From positions 1 to 64,000 of the forward strand of contig JAIUME010000006.1 in assembly GCA_022565695.1 (NCBI GenBank): 64,000 bases of DNA, in the 5' to 3' direction. The notes below the pieces were generated by a model. That model was given only the letters and a program-made list of their open reading frames with translations. It did no database searches and was not told the DNA's origin. The stretch is from Alcanivorax sp. Its GTDB lineage: Bacteria; Pseudomonadota; Gammaproteobacteria; Pseudomonadales; Alcanivoracaceae. Of this stretch, positions 51,863 to 60,486 are shown one piece after another (position 1 is the stretch's first letter; the number at the start of each line of letters is the position of its first letter). A program made the position numbers and the translations under genes.

Positions 51863-54331
51863 TCAGGCTTGCCACCAGGCAGGCAGCAGGGCGCGCACCT
51901 CTGGCCGGCTGAAGCGGTCGTCAATCAGATAGATCACACCCTGATCTTCCCGCGTGCGAATCACGCGGCCCGCCGCCTGAATGACTTTCTGCAGGCCGGG
52001 GTAGAAGTAGGTGTAGTCATAGCCCTTGCCTGGCATCAGTGCGTCGACACGGGCACGCATCTGCTCGTTGATCTCATTGAACTGTGGCAGGCCGAGTGTG
52101 GCGATAAAGCTGCCGATCAGGCGCGCGCCGGGCAGATCGATGCCTTCAGCAAACGCGCCGCCGAGTACGGCAAACCCGACATGCGTGCTGTCCTGCGTAA
52201 AGCGCGCCAGAAACTGCTGGCGAGCAGCCTCCGGCATGCTCCGGCTTTGCCGGTGCAGCGGCACTTCGGGGTGGTGGGTGGCGAGAAAATCAGCGACGCC
52301 TTCCAGGTAGTCGAAACTGCTGAAAAAAGCCAGGTAGTTACCCGGCTGCCGAGCAAACTGCTGCGCGATCAATGAGGCAATGGGGGCAATGGAGGCGGCG
52401 CGTTGATTAAAGCGTGTGGACTGCGGCACCAGTGACACGCGAAGCTGCTCCGCGCTGAAGGGCGCCTCCACATCCAGCCAGCGTGTGCCGGCGGGCAGGC
52501 CCAGAAGATCAGCATGGAAATCCGGCGGGCTCAGCGTGGCGGAGAACAACACTGTGCCAGCGGCATCATTCAGACGTGGTGTGATGAAGGGCGCCGGCAC
52601 CAGATTGCGCAAGCACAACTGCGTGCGGCCACTATTGTCGGCAAGGCTATCCAGCAGGTCTTCGGTGCCCGGCATTCCGTCTGCTTTCAGTGTGCTGCTG
52701 TCGGAGGGGCTGCTGTCGCACAAGCTGCTGTCGCATAGATAGTGCTCATCGAACGCATCAGCAATGCGGCAGAAATGCAGCGCATCGAAATAAAAATCCA
52801 GCAAGGCGCCACCGGTGTCTTCCGGGTGATCGTTGCGGTAATCGGTGATGGCACTGACCAGATTATGCAGCGCGGACATCAATATCGGCGGCGGCTCGGG
52901 AAAGAGCCGGTACGGCCCCTGGGGATCCGTATCGGCGCGGGGCATCAGATTGACGGTTTGCCAGGCTTGCTCCAGCCGGCTGAAGTGATTCCTCAGCACC
53001 TTGGGGGCATGGCGGGTCAGCCGTGCCAGTTGCGTTTCGTCCAGGGTGGCGGTGTACATGCCGCGGGCGCGGGGTAACAGGTTGTGGGCTTCATCCACCA
53101 GCAGGCTGACCTGCCAATCATGCTGGCGCGTCAGGCCATGCAACAATGCGCCCACATCAAAGTAATAGTTATAGTCGCCCACCACGACGTCACTCCAGCG
53201 CGCCAGCTCCTGGCCGAGGTAGTAGGGGCAGACCTCATGGGCCTGTGCCACAGTGGCCAGGCCCGCCTGATCGAGCCTGCCTGCTGCGACGGCAGCAGTA
53301 CGTGCGGCAGGCAGACGATCGTAAAATCCCTTCGCCAGCGGACAGCTGTCGCCATGGCAGGCGAGTTCAGGATAGACGCAGGATTTTTCCCGGGCGACCA
53401 GTTCCAGGGTGCGCAACGGTAAAACAGTGTCTGGCGTTCTGTGTGGGCCCGATGCGTCGGCCAGGGTCGTCAGCGCATCCAGTGCCAGCTGGCGGCCCGG
53501 TGTCTTGGCGGTGAGGAAGAACAGCTTGTCGCGTTGGCAGGTGGCGAGTGCCTTCAGTGCCGGGAACAGTGTCCCCAGCGTCTTGCCAATGCCGGTGGGT
53601 GCCTGCGCCATCAGGCAGCGTCCCTGATGCAGGTTTTTATATACCGCTTCGGCCAGCGCGCGCGGGCCGGTGCGGAAGCTCGGATGGGGAAACGCCAGCG
53701 CTTTCAGGGCGGCGTCGCGGGCCAGCCGATGGTCCATTTCCTGTTCCGCCCAGCGCGCAAAGATGCCGCAGTGCTGGTTGAACACATCGTTCAGTGCGGC
53801 GCGCTGCCAACGTTCACTGATCAGGGTTTCGGTTTGCCGCACCACATCGAAATACACCAGTGCCAGGGTGATCTCCTCGATGCCCTGGTTGTTGCAGAAT
53901 AGCGCGCCATAGCAATGCAGTTGCGCCCAGTGCAGGGCGCGATGATTGGCAGGCAATCGACTGAGCTCGCCGCGAAAGGTCTTGATCTCTTCCAGCCGAT
54001 TGTCGGTCGGACAGTAGCCATCGGCACGGCCGCGCACGGTCAACGTGCGTTCTGCATCACGTAGCGTGTCCGGCTGCGGCAGGACCTGCGTGCACTGCAA
54101 GGCGATTTCTGTCTGGTAGTCATCGCCGCGTCGGCTGGCCACCAGCTGATGACCTGCCATGCCCTCGCGGGCGCTGGGCGAGGGCGTAAAGCGCATATCC
54201 AGATCACCGCGTTTGGCCGTGAACTCACACAGGGCGCGCACGCCGATGGTGTAGTGGCTATCAGAACGATCATCAGGACGGCCATCAGGCCGATCATCAA
54301 GACGATTATGAGGTGCCGGTGTTGACGTCAT
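51863..54331 (-). CDS. XPD/DinG-like ATP-dependent DNA helicase with N-terminal PD-(D/E)XK-like domain
   Basis: 822-residue SF2 helicase. Walker A is AQAPTGIGKT, the DEAH-box is LLVDEAHNLLP. Between them four cysteines (CVYPELACHGDSC, HEVCPYYLG) form the FeS-cluster site of the XPD/DinG group. The first ~130 residues include GRADGYCPTDNRLEEIKTFRG, which matches a D...ExK nuclease motif of the Cas4/RecB type. The start contains an Asp/Arg/Pro repeat (RLDDRPDGRPDDRS) and residues ~540 hold another Ser/Asp repeat. The ATG overlaps the FAN1-like stop by four bases, so the two are cotranscribed. A role in repair of structured or cross-linked DNA is inferred. Confidence 0.9.
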   Translation of the reverse strand: MTSTPAPHNRLDDRPDGRPDDRSDSHYTIGVRALCEFTAKRGDLDMRFTPSPSAREGMAGHQLVASRRGDDYQTEIALQCTQVLPQPDTLRDAERTLTVRGRADGYCPTDNRLEEIKTFRGELSRLPANHRALHWAQLHCYGALFCNNQGIEEITLALVYFDVVRQTETLISERWQRAALNDVFNQHCGIFARWAEQEMDHRLARDAALKALAFPHPSFRTGPRALAEAVYKNLHQGRCLMAQAPTGIGKTLGTLFPALKALATCQRDKLFFLTAKTPGRQLALDALTTLADASGPHRTPDTVLPLRTLELVAREKSCVYPELACHGDSCPLAKGFYDRLPAARTAAVAAGRLDQAGLATVAQAHEVCPYYLGQELARWSDVVVGDYNYYFDVGALLHGLTRQHDWQVSLLVDEAHNLLPRARGMYTATLDETQLARLTRHAPKVLRNHFSRLEQAWQTVNLMPRADTDPQGPYRLFPEPPPILMSALHNLVSAITDYRNDHPEDTGGALLDFYFDALHFCRIADAFDEHYLCDSSLCDSSPSDSSTLKADGMPGTEDLLDSLADNSGRTQLCLRNLVPAPFITPRLNDAAGTVLFSATLSPPDFHADLLGLPAGTRWLDVEAPFSAEQLRVSLVPQSTRFNQRAASIAPIASLIAQQFARQPGNYLAFFSSFDYLEGVADFLATHHPEVPLHRQSRSMPEAARQQFLARFTQDSTHVGFAVLGGAFAEGIDLPGARLIGSFIATLGLPQFNEINEQMRARVDALMPGKGYDYTYFYPGLQKVIQAAGRVIRTREDQGVIYLIDDRFSRPEVRALLPAWWQA

Positions 54332-56073
54332 GACGGGGCGCAGCCAGGCGTAAACGTCACATGGCAAACGGACGCCGGTATGCCATGGCGCACGAAGAAC
54401 GTGAGCCAGCGTTGCTGGTGATCCTGAAGACGATCGCCGGGCCCCTTGACCTCGATCAGCTCATAGCGTGGCAGGCCATGAGCGTCATGAGCGCTTTCGG
54501 AAAAAAAACGAACCAGATCGGGAAAGCCTGACCGATGGCGTTCCGGCGATGCCAGCATTCGCCGGAAAATCAGCTGCAGATGCGCAGCTGGAATACAGGC
54601 CAGTGCCTCCTCCAGCAGCGCCTCAGTCAGTGCCCCCCAGTAAACAAAAGGCGACTGGGTGCCCTGATGCGAGTGGTAACGTTCCAGAATGATGTCGCGA
54701 TGCTGGTCCGCAGCCAGTGGCGCCAGGCAGGCATCGAACAAGGCCTGACGGCGCGGCGTAAAGTCGCTGTGCCGCAAGTCAGCCGGGCCACTCTGGAACG
54801 GATGGAAGAACGCCCCCGGTAACGGTGCGAAGACAGCGGGCCAGCACAGCAAGCCGAACAGACTGCTGAACAGCGCGTTTTCCAGATAATGCACAGTACC
54901 GCCCGGCTGTGTTGCTTCAAGGTGGGCCTGCACGGCCAGTTCCACGCGTGAGCCGGGGCCCATCTTATCGAGAGTCAATGCCATGGCCGGGATGGCGGGC
55001 TCTGCTTGAATACTTGATTGAGCGCCTGGCGAGGGCCTCGGCTGGCCGGCCTTGCGCAGCAGGCGCGGCAACATGCGCCGCACTTGCAGCGTGGCCTCGT
55101 CACTGGGCGGCTGCGCCTCGATCTCACGCGCCAGTGCCAGCGCTGTGTGGGCATCGCCGGAGCGCTCATGCACGCGTATACGGCGTATGGCCGCATCCGG
55201 CAGCGCGCTGTGTCGGTAACAGGCGAGGGCGGCGTCGTTGTCCTCCGCGCGTTCGAAATGCCGCCCCAGCAGATAGCGCAACCGGTCATGGCGTGCCCGC
55301 AGCCAGGGCAGGGTGGGCGCTGGTGGCATCAGCGCTGCGACGTCCCCCGGCGCCATGCCAGCCTCCAGTGCCTCCCGGCACGCGTGCAGTGCCAGTGCCG
55401 TGTCGATATCCTCGCGACAGGTAAAGGCGCGCGAGTCCCGCGCCAGCGGCACAGGCTCAAAGCGCTGATGCCCCAGCTCGGTGAGCACAAACGTGGACCA
55501 GTCCTGATACAGATTGCCGAAAAACATCAGCCGCAGGCGTTGGCAGACGGGCATGATCGTCAGGGCCAGCAGCTGGTCATCAATCGGGCTGGTGTCATCC
55601 GTACACCAGTCACTGAACGGGCGGGCGCCGGGACGCTGTGCGGCGAGCGCGGCCACCAATACCGGCTTGCGTGATTGCCGTGAGTGCGCCGCCGTCTCGT
55701 CACCCAGCAGGCGCAGCAGCTCCGCACGCGTGATCAGGGGCGCGAGGGTTTCTGCATCCACCTCGGGGTCTGCCTCCAGCCAGCCCAGTGCCAGCAGCGG
55801 GCCCAGGGCCTGCCCGGTATCGCCCAGCTCCGGGTAGCTGATCCGGTTGCGGCGGAACAGCGTGCCGCGGCGCATGACCAGGCGCACCAGCAACCCCTGG
55901 CTGGCCTCCGGCAGACGGCCGAACGCCGCCACGAAGGCACGCTCCGTGTCGCTGAGCAGGTCGTCATAGCGCGTGGCCACCCATGCCAGCAGGCGGTGGA
56001 AGTTGCGCAGGTAATAAAGCGGGTCTGCCAGGGGCGCGCTGAACGCAGGCACCTGATCGTGAGTACTGTCCAT
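54328..56073 (-). CDS. FAN1-type VRR-NUC nuclease
   Basis: 581-residue structure-specific nuclease of the VRR-NUC family, orthologous to FAN1. The C-terminal domain has GFPDLVRFF near residue 516 and ELIEVKGPGDRLQDHQQRW near 541, containing the catalytic Asp, Glu and Lys. The central part is helical with TPR/SAP-like content (LRYLLGRHFERAEDNDAALACYR), and the N-terminal helical region resembles the FAN1 winged-helix part. Bacterial FAN1 acts on flaps and interstrand cross-links. The gene sits directly upstream of the helicase and overlaps it, as in many Pseudomonas-like genomes. Start at ATG 56073. Confidence 0.9.
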   Translation of the reverse strand: MDSTHDQVPAFSAPLADPLYYLRNFHRLLAWVATRYDDLLSDTERAFVAAFGRLPEASQGLLVRLVMRRGTLFRRNRISYPELGDTGQALGPLLALGWLEADPEVDAETLAPLITRAELLRLLGDETAAHSRQSRKPVLVAALAAQRPGARPFSDWCTDDTSPIDDQLLALTIMPVCQRLRLMFFGNLYQDWSTFVLTELGHQRFEPVPLARDSRAFTCREDIDTALALHACREALEAGMAPGDVAALMPPAPTLPWLRARHDRLRYLLGRHFERAEDNDAALACYRHSALPDAAIRRIRVHERSGDAHTALALAREIEAQPPSDEATLQVRRMLPRLLRKAGQPRPSPGAQSSIQAEPAIPAMALTLDKMGPGSRVELAVQAHLEATQPGGTVHYLENALFSSLFGLLCWPAVFAPLPGAFFHPFQSGPADLRHSDFTPRRQALFDACLAPLAADQHRDIILERYHSHQGTQSPFVYWGALTEALLEEALACIPAAHLQLIFRRMLASPERHRSGFPDLVRFFSESAHDAHGLPRYELIEVKGPGDRLQDHQQRWLTFFVRHGIPASVCHVTFTPGCAPS

Positions 56074-56226
56074 ATGGCCATGTTATCCGGCTCGGCGCCG
56101 CAGACCAAGCGCCGGATGGCGACACTCGGAACAGGCGCAGGGCCGGGCGACGCGAAAGGTCAAGACAGGGCATGCCCTGGCGGGCAGGCTGCTGCACTCT
56201 GAACAAGGGAATACGGGAGCGAAGGC

Positions 56227-57030
56227 ATGGCGCATCTGCGTGGCAAGACGATTGTACTGACCGGCTCATCCAGCGGCATCGGCGCGGTCGCAGCAAAAAA
56301 GATGGCGCGCGCGGGCGCGCGCATGTGCCTGGTGGCGCGCAACGCCGAGCAACTCAGTGGCATGAAAGCCGATATCGAGGCCGGCGGCGGCAAGGTCTGG
56401 ATCTACCCGGCAGACCTGACTGATGAGGCGCAGTTGGATGCGTGTGCGGCGGCCATTCTGGCGGACCATGAACGCGTTGATGTGTTGATCAACAACGCGG
56501 CACGCTCCATCCGGCGCCCCATCGAAGAAGCGCTGGATCGGCTGCACGATTACCAGCGCACCATCCAGATCAATTATCTGGGGGCGGTCGGGCTGACGCT
56601 GAAGCTGTTGCCGCGCATGCTGGAGCAGGGTCGGGGCCAGGTGGTGAATATCTCCACCATGTCGACTCAGGTGCCGATCCCCCTGTTTTCCGCCTACCTG
56701 GCCAGCAAGTCAGCGCTGGAGTCTTTCTCCCGCTCGCTGCAGGCAGAGCTGGGGCACAAGGGTATTGATGTCACGGTGGTGCATTTCCCCATGGTACGCA
56801 CGCCGATGTCGAACAAGACCCGCATCTACAAGCACATGCGCATGATGGATACCGATGCAGCGGCGGACTGGCTGGTGAAGGCCGTGCGTGAGAAGCCAGC
56901 ACGCATCGCCCGCCCCCTGGGCAATGTGGGCAGCGTGGTGCTGGCGGCGCTGCCCGGCCCGGCGACGCGCTATACCCAGCCACTGTTCCGGCTGATGGAT
57001 TGGCGTTTGAAAAAGAAACTGGAGAAGTAG
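56227..57030 (+). CDS. short-chain dehydrogenase/reductase
   Basis: SDR of 267 residues, close to the YqjQ/DltE-type. LTGSSSGIG near residue 12, NNAARS near 92, NISTMSTQ with the catalytic serine, and YLASKSA with Y and K. A basic C-terminus (DWRLKKKLEK) suggests membrane contact. It is alone on the plus strand, divergent from FAN1 across about 150 bp and convergent to the TonB-like lipoprotein gene. Substrate is not known; related proteins act on lipids. Confidence 0.9.
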   Translation: MAHLRGKTIVLTGSSSGIGAVAAKKMARAGARMCLVARNAEQLSGMKADIEAGGGKVWIYPADLTDEAQLDACAAAILADHERVDVLINNAARSIRRPIEEALDRLHDYQRTIQINYLGAVGLTLKLLPRMLEQGRGQVVNISTMSTQVPIPLFSAYLASKSALESFSRSLQAELGHKGIDVTVVHFPMVRTPMSNKTRIYKHMRMMDTDAAADWLVKAVREKPARIARPLGNVGSVVLAALPGPATRYTQPLFRLMDWRLKKKLEK

Positions 57031-57033
57031 ACG

Positions 57034-57423
57034 TCAGGGACGCAGCACTACAGACACCACCACGGCCATGTCCATGGGGTTGCCGTCTGTGTCCCGGGCC
57101 GGCGCAAAACGCCACTCTCGCACGCTATCGAGCGCCGCCCGATCCAGGACGTCAGAGCCCGCCGACTGCACCAGAACGCTGTCGCCGGTGCGGCCGCTGG
57201 CGAGCACCATCACCTGGACCATGGCAGTGCCCATTTCACCATTCGCCTGCTGCGGATAGCTCACCGGGTTCTCCCGTACCTGCGGGGGCAGGTCCAGCGT
57301 GGGCTGGGGTTCCGACAGGGTCGCCCCTCTGGCGTAGGGCGTGCCGGGTGAGCCAGCGTCGTCCGTGACCGTGACACAGGCGCTGACGAACAGCGTAAGC
57401 AGAGCAAGAGTCAGCAGTTTCAT
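57034..57423 (-). CDS. TonB C-terminal domain lipoprotein
   Basis: 129-residue lipoprotein: lipobox VSAC near 17. The rest is a TonB C-terminal-type domain: VSYPQQANGEMGTAMVQVMVLASGRTGDSVLVQSAGSDVLDRAALDSVREWRFAPAR carries the YP, G, V-V and LD-x-AA-x-x-V-x-x-W-x-F-x-P pattern. Having a lipobox instead of a membrane segment, it is not a classical ExbBD-coupled TonB. It may be a small envelope adaptor. Ends three bases from the convergent SDR stop. Confidence 0.85.
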   Translation of the reverse strand: MKLLTLALLTLFVSACVTVTDDAGSPGTPYARGATLSEPQPTLDLPPQVRENPVSYPQQANGEMGTAMVQVMVLASGRTGDSVLVQSAGSDVLDRAALDSVREWRFAPARDTDGNPMDMAVVVSVVLRP

Positions 57424-57524
57424 CGTATCTCCGTTGTCGGTGAAAGCTGCTCAAGACTCTACTGCACCGGGGCGCCAGAGGCACCCCCGCAGGTCACACA
57501 CTCGCTGGCTCACACACTCGCTTA

Positions 57525-58628
57525 TCACAAACGGCCACTGATCTCCCGCAGCAGCGCAGCGGTGTTGTCCCAGCCGAGGCACCCATCCGTGATCGACACA
57601 CCGTACTCGAGCGCCCCGTCGCCGGACTGGCGACCCTGGTGCAGATGGCTTTCCAGCATGACCCCGGCAATCGCCGACTGTCCGGCGCCTTCTCCTGCGC
57701 GACGTTGCGCCAGCAGATCGCGCAGCACCGCAGGCTGGTTGTCCGGGTGCTTGCCACTGTTGGCGTGGCTGCAATCCACCATCAGGCGCGGGTTGACGCC
57801 GGCCCGCACCAGCGCGGCCTGCGCCCGGGCAATGCTGTCAGCATCGTAGTTGGGGCCGCCATTGCCGCCACGCAGCACCAGATGCGTATCCGGGTTACCG
57901 GCGGCCAGCAGCATCGCCGGATGCCCCTGGGTATCGACGCCGAAATGCCGGTGGCCGTGGGCTGCCGCGCCCATGGCATCCACCGCCACGCTCACCGAGC
58001 CATCGGTACTGTTCTTGAAGCCCACCGGCAGGCTCAGTGCGCTGACCATCTCCCGATGCACCTGGGACTCCGTGGTGCGTGCACCGATTGCGGCCCAACT
58101 GAGCAGGTCGTCGATGTAGCCTGCCGCCATGGGATGTAGCAACTCGGTGGCCAGCGGCAGCCCGAGACCGGTCAGATCCCGCAGCAGACGCCGGGATATC
58201 TCCAGCCCGGCCACCATGTCATGGCTGCCGTCCAGATGCGGGTCGTAGATCAGCCCTTTCCAGCCCACAGTGGTGCGCGGTTTTTCGATGTAGGCGCGCA
58301 TGACGATCAGCAGCGAATCACTGAGCTCCTCGGCCAGTGCCGCCAGGCGAGCACCGTAGTCCAGTGCCGAGGCAGGATCATGCAGGGAGCAGGGGCCGGC
58401 GATCACCAGCAGGCGTGTATCGTCGCCGTGCAGCACGGCGCGTACCGCATCGCGATGGGCATGGATCTGCTGTGTCAGTGCCGGTGACAGCGGCAGCCGC
58501 GCGCGCAGCTCTGCGACGGTGGGCAGGCGCTGGCTATGGCGGATGCCGCGTGTCTTGTCGGCTAGAGAGCTGGCTGTTGCGTCGGCGGCCAGTGCGGCGC
58601 TGGCTGGCGAGTGTAAAGAGGCGTTCAT
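57525..58628 (-). CDS. aroG: class I 3-deoxy-7-phosphoheptulonate synthase (DAHP synthase)
   Basis: 367-residue class I DAHP synthase, the entry step of aromatic amino acid synthesis. Conserved regions: LLVIAGPCSLHDPASALDYG, RAYIEKPRTTVGWKG, DPHLDGSHDM, PLATELLHP, SWAAIGARTTESQVHRE, GFKNSTDG, VLRGGNGGPNYD, LMVDCSHANSGK and GVSITDGCLGWDNT, with metal and PEP ligands in place. ATG 58628 is chosen because AAGGA lies eight bases upstream; the longer open frame from 58802 runs through the attenuator and is not coding. Leader peptide and terminator lie immediately upstream, implying control by aromatic amino acid charge. Which paralogue (AroF, G or H type) is not clear. Confidence 0.92.
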   Translation of the reverse strand: MNASLHSPASAALAADATASSLADKTRGIRHSQRLPTVAELRARLPLSPALTQQIHAHRDAVRAVLHGDDTRLLVIAGPCSLHDPASALDYGARLAALAEELSDSLLIVMRAYIEKPRTTVGWKGLIYDPHLDGSHDMVAGLEISRRLLRDLTGLGLPLATELLHPMAAGYIDDLLSWAAIGARTTESQVHREMVSALSLPVGFKNSTDGSVSVAVDAMGAAAHGHRHFGVDTQGHPAMLLAAGNPDTHLVLRGGNGGPNYDADSIARAQAALVRAGVNPRLMVDCSHANSGKHPDNQPAVLRDLLAQRRAGEGAGQSAIAGVMLESHLHQGRQSGDGALEYGVSITDGCLGWDNTAALLREISGRL

Positions 58629-58683
58629 GTTCTGTGTCCTTGATCTGTCGTGTCTTGCGTCTGCTGCCCGGCAATCGCCGGGC

Positions 58684-58720
58684 AATAAAAACCCCCGGTG
58701 GGGACAGGCCGACCGGGGGT
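58684..58720 (-). terminator. attenuator terminator upstream of DAHP synthase gene
   Basis: On the minus strand a stem of nine pairs (58720-58712 with 58699-58691) with a 12-base loop is followed by a T-rich tract (58690-58684), that is, a rho-independent terminator. It lies between the leader peptide stop (58771) and the DAHP synthase start (58628). Upstream, CAGGCG can pair with two GCGCCTG/ACGCCTG copies on either side, offering alternative structures. Confidence 0.8.
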
Positions 58721-58770
58721 GTTGGGGTGTTCGGTCAGGCGTCCCTGTTACTGGGGCGCCTGCGGGGGTA

Positions 58771-58926
58771 TCAGGCGCGCCAGTGGCTGAACCAATACCC
58801 ATAGAAAAACGCGACGCGCGGCAGTGCAGCCAGCAGGCTGCGGCCGGTGCGAGGGGAGCGTAACTGACTGTGTAGCTGACTGGGTGGCTGACTGTGCAGC
58901 TGTCGTGGTGCGGACAGGCGTTGCAT
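58771..58926 (-). CDS. aromatic-rich leader peptide of the DAHP synthase attenuator
   Basis: A 51-codon ORF on the minus strand (ATG 58926, TGA 58773-58771), preceded by AGGA seven bases upstream. It ends with FFYGYWFSHWRA, so its last dozen codons include three Phe, two Tyr and two Trp. The part before it is Gln/His/Ser-rich and repetitive (QLHSQ twice). The stop codon overlaps the first arm of a hairpin (GCGCCTG pairing with CAGGCGC), as in classical attenuators. Ribosome stalling at the aromatic codons would favour antitermination and DAHP synthase expression. The length is greater than in most leaders. Confidence 0.8.
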   Translation of the reverse strand: MQRLSAPRQLHSQPPSQLHSQLRSPRTGRSLLAALPRVAFFYGYWFSHWRA

Positions 58927-58971
58927 CAGAGCGTCCTCATGCGCGAAAAAATAAAGGGTAACCCGATTCAG

Positions 58972-58984
58972 ATGACAGTGTCAT
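58972..58984. promoter_or_regulatory. 13-bp palindrome upstream of the aroG leader, candidate operator
   Basis: ATGACA and TGTCAT half-sites surround one base. Located about 50 bp upstream of the leader peptide start and probably near its promoter. It could bind a dimeric repressor; no known factor was matched. Confidence 0.35.
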
Positions 58985-59004
58985 GTCCCGATGCGGTATA
59001 CCGG

Positions 59005-60387
59005 CTATAGCTGTGTGCTATCAGGCGGCGGCAGGGCCTTCAACTGCCCCTGCACCACGCCCAGCCGACCGGTGCGCACCGCGTTGCGGCGAATGCCGGT
59101 GACCGGAGAAATCATGAACAGATCACCGTTGCGGCCGGTCAATTGCCGCGGTACGCCGCTGGCCCGGGCGATGTCGGCATTGGCTCGCATGTGCTCAGGC
59201 TCGCCGTGCACCGGTATGGCCAGCGTGGGCCGCACCCACTGATACATAGCCTCCAGCTCTTCGCTGGCCGGGTGGCCGGAGGCATGGATGGGCAGGGCGC
59301 TGTCATCGGCGGTGACAACCTCGACGCCACGTTGCTGCAGCCGGGTGATCAGGCTGGCCACCGCGTCTTCATTGCCGGGAATGATGCGGGAGCTGAAAAC
59401 GACACGGTCACCCGGTGCCAGGGTCAGGTCCGGGTGGGCGTCCACGGCCAGCCGATGGAGCGCGGTGCGCGGCTCCCCTTGGCTGCCGGTGGCCACCGCC
59501 AGCACTTCTTCGGGCGGCAGATAGCCAAGGTGTGCGGGCTGGATCGGCACCACCGCATTTTCCCAGACGCCGGTGGCGCGGGCCGCCGACACCATATTCA
59601 CCAGGGAGCGGCCGAGCAGACCCAGATAGCGGCGGGATTCACCGGCGATGCGGGCCAGGGTGTGCAGCCTGGCGATATTGCTGCCGAAGCAGGCCACCAC
59701 CACGCGGCCCGGCGCCCCGGCAATCGCGTCATGCAGGCCGCGATACAGGCTGCCCTCGGAGCCGGAGTGGCCGGTGACCAGCGCATTGGTGGAATCACAG
59801 ATCATGGCGTCCACGCCCTCATCGCCAAGCGCACAAAACGCCAGGCGGGAAAAGCCGCTGCCGATCACCGGCGCCGCATCCAGCTTCCAGTCCCCCGTGT
59901 GAAAGATATTGCCGGCGGCGGTGCGAATCATCAGCGCGTTGGGCTCGGGGATGGAGTGGGTCAGGGTCAGCCATGTGAGGTTGAATACGCCCACCTGATG
60001 TGTGGTGCCGGCGGTTATTTCGATAATGGGCACCTGGCCGCTGAGCCCGGTTTCCGCCAGCTTGCGGCGCAGTACTTCGGCGGCAAACGGCGTGGCGTAG
60101 ACCGGGCAGCGCAGCTGGTCCCAGAGCCAGGCGACAGCGCCGATATGGTCTTCATGGGCATGGGTGATGATCAGCCCGGCCAGTTGCTCACGGCGCGCGG
60201 TGATGAAAGCCGGATCGGCCATCTGCACGTCCGCACCGGCATGGCCCGGCTGCCCGGCCCGGGAAAAGGTGACGCCGCAATCCACCATCAGCCACTGATG
60301 ATTGTGGCCGTAGAGGTTGAGGTTCATGCCGATCTCGCCGCAACCGCCGAGGGGCAGGAACCAGAGGTCGTCGTGTTCAGGGTTCAT
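59005..60387 (-). CDS. RNase J-like metallo-beta-lactamase/beta-CASP protein
   Basis: 460-residue beta-CASP ribonuclease of the RNase J family. The zinc site is THAHEDHIGA (His76, His78, Asp80, His81), preceded by LGGCGEIGMN and MVDCGVTF, typical of RNase J. The beta-CASP part contains MICDSTNALVTGHSGSE, ATGSQGEPRTALHR and IPVHGEPEHM with the late histidine. It lacks most of the C-terminal oligomerisation domain, since family members are about 550 residues. RNase J is not the main RNA-decay nuclease in gammaproteobacteria, where RNase E dominates. Possible alternative: a related exonuclease of short RNA. It is upstream of the attenuator on the same strand. Confidence 0.87.
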   Translation of the reverse strand: MNPEHDDLWFLPLGGCGEIGMNLNLYGHNHQWLMVDCGVTFSRAGQPGHAGADVQMADPAFITARREQLAGLIITHAHEDHIGAVAWLWDQLRCPVYATPFAAEVLRRKLAETGLSGQVPIIEITAGTTHQVGVFNLTWLTLTHSIPEPNALMIRTAAGNIFHTGDWKLDAAPVIGSGFSRLAFCALGDEGVDAMICDSTNALVTGHSGSEGSLYRGLHDAIAGAPGRVVVACFGSNIARLHTLARIAGESRRYLGLLGRSLVNMVSAARATGVWENAVVPIQPAHLGYLPPEEVLAVATGSQGEPRTALHRLAVDAHPDLTLAPGDRVVFSSRIIPGNEDAVASLITRLQQRGVEVVTADDSALPIHASGHPASEELEAMYQWVRPTLAIPVHGEPEHMRANADIARASGVPRQLTGRNGDLFMISPVTGIRRNAVRTGRLGVVQGQLKALPPPDSTQL

Positions 60388-60486
60388 ACTGTCCAGTCTC
60401 CGCCTGCGCCGGTGAGGGCTGTGGCAAGGGTCGCGACAAAAGGTGTGACAGGACAGTTGCGCGGTTGTTGCATCATGCCGTTCGGA

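Noticed and set aside
58629-58802. 58-codon N-terminal extension of the DAHP synthase
   Set aside because: It would run through the terminator hairpin and out of frame with the leader peptide, while a good ribosome-binding site precedes ATG 58628.
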